A stretch of DNA of 64,000 bases from Levilactobacillus humaensis (GTDB lineage Bacteria > Bacillota > Bacilli > Lactobacillales > Lactobacillaceae). The stretch is taken from NCBI RefSeq assembly GCF_024345185.1, contig NZ_BROB01000003.1:1-64000 (forward strand), given 5' to 3'. The translations under genes and the position numbers were made by a program. Of the stretch, positions 62,459-64,000 are shown piece after piece. The notes under the pieces are model-generated. The model had not been told where the DNA came from. It saw nothing but the letters and a program-made list of their open reading frames with translations, and did no database searches. Each line of letters starts with the position of its first letter. Position 1 is the stretch's first letter.

Positions 62459-62486
62459 GGCGGCAACGTTTCCTCGAGTTTTTTTG
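62450..62486 (+). terminator. Terminator between khpA and rimM
   Basis: CTCGAG at 62450-62455 and CTCGAG at 62473-62478 pair, with extra pairing inside, then seven T at 62479-62485. It overlaps the last codons of khpA. Confidence 0.85.
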
Positions 62487-62542
62487 TTCTCATAAATAAG
62501 TAAATAATAAAAATTAATTTAAAACGAATGGAGGCGGGTCAG

Positions 62543-63061
62543 ATGACCTACTATACAGTTGGAACGATTGTGAATACCCACGGTATTAAGGGTGAGGTTC
62601 GGGTGATTGCCACCACGGATTTCCCCGAAAAACGGTTTGTGGTGGGGCACAAGGTCTACGCCTTTCGCAAGGACCAACCAACGCCAGAGGTTTTTGAGAT
62701 TGCCTCCGTGCGCCAACACAAAAACTTTATCCTGCTGAGCTTTAAGGGCAAACCATCCATTAACGATGTGGAGTACCTCAAGCAGAGTACCTTAAAGATT
62801 GCCGCCGACCAGTTGGAAGACGACGATCTGAAGCCCGGCGAGTACTACTATCACCAAATCATCGGGTTGGATGCCGTCACGGAAGATGGCGAGAAGTTAG
62901 GCACCATCAAGGATATCATGCAGACCGGGGCCAATGACGTTTGGGTCGTGGCTCGTCCTGACAAGCCTGACCTGCTGTTACCGAAGATTAAACAGGTGAT
63001 CAAGGGTGTCGACCTCGATCAGCACCAGGTTACGGTGGAATTAATGGAGGGACTCGAGTAA
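62543..63061 (+). CDS. rimM: 16S rRNA processing protein RimM
   Basis: A 172-residue 30S maturation factor with an N-terminal beta-barrel ([19 protein letters not shown]) and a C-terminal PRC-like domain (about 95-172, [19 protein letters not shown]), which binds S19. ATG 62543 follows GGAGGCGG; an upstream in-frame ATG five codons earlier lies on that site. Its TAA stop shares one base with trmD. Confidence 0.95.
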   Translation: MTYYTVGTIVNTHGIKGEVRVIATTDFPEKRFVVGHKVYAFRKDQPTPEVFEIASVRQHKNFILLSFKGKPSINDVEYLKQSTLKIAADQLEDDDLKPGEYYYHQIIGLDAVTEDGEKLGTIKDIMQTGANDVWVVARPDKPDLLLPKIKQVIKGVDLDQHQVTVELMEGLE

Positions 63062-63831
63062 TGCGGATCGATGTACTAAGTTTATTTCCAGATATGTTTA
63101 CGGGTCCCATGCACGACTCAATCGTCGGTAAGGCGATTGAGAATGGCCATCTGACCATGCCTGTAACCAACTTCCGGGACTATTCGACCAACAAGCACGG
63201 CAATGTCGATGACTACCCATTTGGTGGTGGAGCGGGGATGCTGCTGCAGCCCCAACCAATCTTCGATGCCGTCGCTGCTACCGAGAAACAAGCCGCTGAG
63301 GAAGGTCTCGGCAAGGGTCGCGTGATCCTAATGGATCCAGCTGGTGTGACCTTCAACCAGCACGTGGCCGAAGAGTTTGCCCATGAGGATCACTTAACCT
63401 TCTTGTGTGGCCATTACGAGGGCTATGACGAGCGGATTCGCAGTCTGGTTACCGATGAGGTCTCTCTGGGAGACTTTGTCTTGACTGGGGGCGAGCTCGC
63501 CGCCATGGTCATGATCGATGCTACGGTGCGCCTGTTGCCAGGGGTGCTCGGCAATGCCGAATCAGCCCCAGGCGACTCCTTCTCCTCAGGCCTGCTGGAA
63601 TACCCGCAATACACGCGGCCAGCCGACTTCCGGGGGATGCCCGTACCAGATGTCCTGATTAGCGGGAATCACGGTAAGATCGACGAATGGCGCCAGAAAG
63701 AGGCCCTGCGTCGGACTTACCTCAGAAGGCCTGACCTCATCGACCATAGCAAGTTGACCCAGGAACAGAAGCATCTGTTGGCCGACGTGCGGATCGAGGA
63801 AGAGGAGCGCCGTAACGAGTCAAGAAAATAA
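63061..63831 (+). CDS. trmD: tRNA (guanine-37-N1)-methyltransferase
   Basis: A 256-residue SPOUT-fold methyltransferase that methylates G37 of tRNAs and prevents frameshifts. It begins [17 protein letters not shown] and contains the knot region with [10 protein letters not shown] and [14 protein letters not shown], both diagnostic, and the linker with [14 protein letters not shown]. It overlaps rimM by one base. The L19 leader and rplS follow. Confidence 0.97.
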   Translation: MRIDVLSLFPDMFTGPMHDSIVGKAIENGHLTMPVTNFRDYSTNKHGNVDDYPFGGGAGMLLQPQPIFDAVAATEKQAAEEGLGKGRVILMDPAGVTFNQHVAEEFAHEDHLTFLCGHYEGYDERIRSLVTDEVSLGDFVLTGGELAAMVMIDATVRLLPGVLGNAESAPGDSFSSGLLEYPQYTRPADFRGMPVPDVLISGNHGKIDEWRQKEALRRTYLRRPDLIDHSKLTQEQKHLLADVRIEEEERRNESRK

Positions 63832-63833
63832 CC

Positions 63834-63862
63834 TTTACAGGCATTTTCGATTATGGTACACT
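63834..63862 (+). promoter_or_regulatory. rplS promoter
   Basis: TTTACA at 63834-63839 and TACACT at 63857-63862 with a 17-base spacer, directly after the trmD stop. Confidence 0.8.
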
Positions 63863-63864
63863 TA

Positions 63865-63935
63865 CTTTTGGCTGTTTAGCCACAGAAACAACATTCCGCT
63901 GTCGAGACTGAGAATGAATGTTGGCGAAAGGAAAG
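63865..63935 (+). ncRNA. Ribosomal protein L19 leader
   Basis: The untranslated stretch before rplS, with short inverted repeats (GGCTGTTTAGCC; AACATTCCGC and GAATGTTGGC parts), at the position of the L19 leader known in Firmicutes. It may allow L19 to control its own synthesis. Called from position and local pairing only. Confidence 0.65.
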
Positions 63936-63943
63936 AATAAAAT

Positions 63944-64000
63944 ATGCGCCAAAATAATTTAATTGCTAAGATCAACAACGAACAATTGCGGGACGATGTT
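63944..64000 (+). CDS. rplS: 50S ribosomal protein L19 (start only)
   Basis: The first 19 codons of a gene cut by the window edge: MRQNNLIAKINNEQLRDDV. This matches the L19 N-terminus and the expected position after trmD. GAAAGGAAAG precedes the ATG. L19 lies at the subunit interface of the ribosome. Confidence 0.93.
   Translation, partial: MRQNNLIAKINNEQLRDDV

Noticed and set aside
1-64000. tRNA, rRNA, CRISPR, insertion sequences, phage or plasmid genes
   Set aside because: Looked for typical motifs, direct repeats and transposase-like proteins; none were seen in the window.

Overview
The window is a chromosomal segment of a low-complexity-free, compact Gram-positive genome. Gene content, gene order and protein sequences point to the family Lactobacillaceae: glnR-glnA, the rpoZ-coaBC-priA-fmt-rsmB-stp-pknB-rsgA-rpe-thiN block, the rpmB/asp23/fakA-like junction, plsX-acpP-rnc-smc-ftsY-ylxM-ffh, rpsP-khpA-rimM-trmD-rplS, a sortase substrate with an LPKTN signal, and short Lactobacillus-type conserved proteins (DUF910, DUF3042). 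Base composition looks fairly GC-balanced by eye for this family, so a Levilactobacillus-like organism is a reasonable guess, but the genus is inference. Almost everything is on the + strand; the minus-strand genes are a YfhO-type membrane protein, a DUF3042 protein, an SOS-box-flanked small gene, rpmB and a small membrane protein.

Layout. 1-8.5 kb: YfhO glycosylation-type membrane protein, a class B penicillin-binding protein, L33, folate cyclo-ligase, rhomboid protease, YqgQ, glucokinase, and a membrane-anchored rhodanese-like protein. 8.5-15.7 kb: DUF3042, glycerophosphodiesterase, miaA, the GlnR-controlled glnR-glnA pair, a poorly described three-gene operon ending in an all-alpha dUTPase-like protein, and a TetR regulator. 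15.7-28.5 kb: L21 leader-rplU-prp-rpmA, pepP, efp, yqhY, nusB, folD-xseA-xseB-ispA-tlyA, argR, recN, then a cell-wall adhesin. 28.5-46 kb: a LexA-box gene, gmk to thiN, rpmB, asp23, fakA-like, recG. 46-55.5 kb: lipid synthesis (plsX, acpP), rnc, smc and the two SRP GTPases. 55.5-64 kb: a manganese riboswitch controlling a P-type ATPase, a MoxR/VWA module, and rpsP to the start of rplS.

How the genes work together. Most of the window is housekeeping for translation, envelope growth, nucleotide and cofactor supply and DNA repair, with many stop/start overlaps implying translational coupling. Envelope functions recur: PBP2b-type synthase, PknB/Stp signalling, YfhO, SRP, adhesin. The parts with least established function are the post-glnA operon (12603-14971), the MoxR/VWA/98-residue module (58995-61825), the small minus-strand membrane protein (53252-53443) and the SOS-type gene (28549-28875). 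I saw no tRNA, rRNA, CRISPR array, insertion sequence or prophage gene. No single dramatic new system is evident; the two small operons are the best candidates for undescribed biology.
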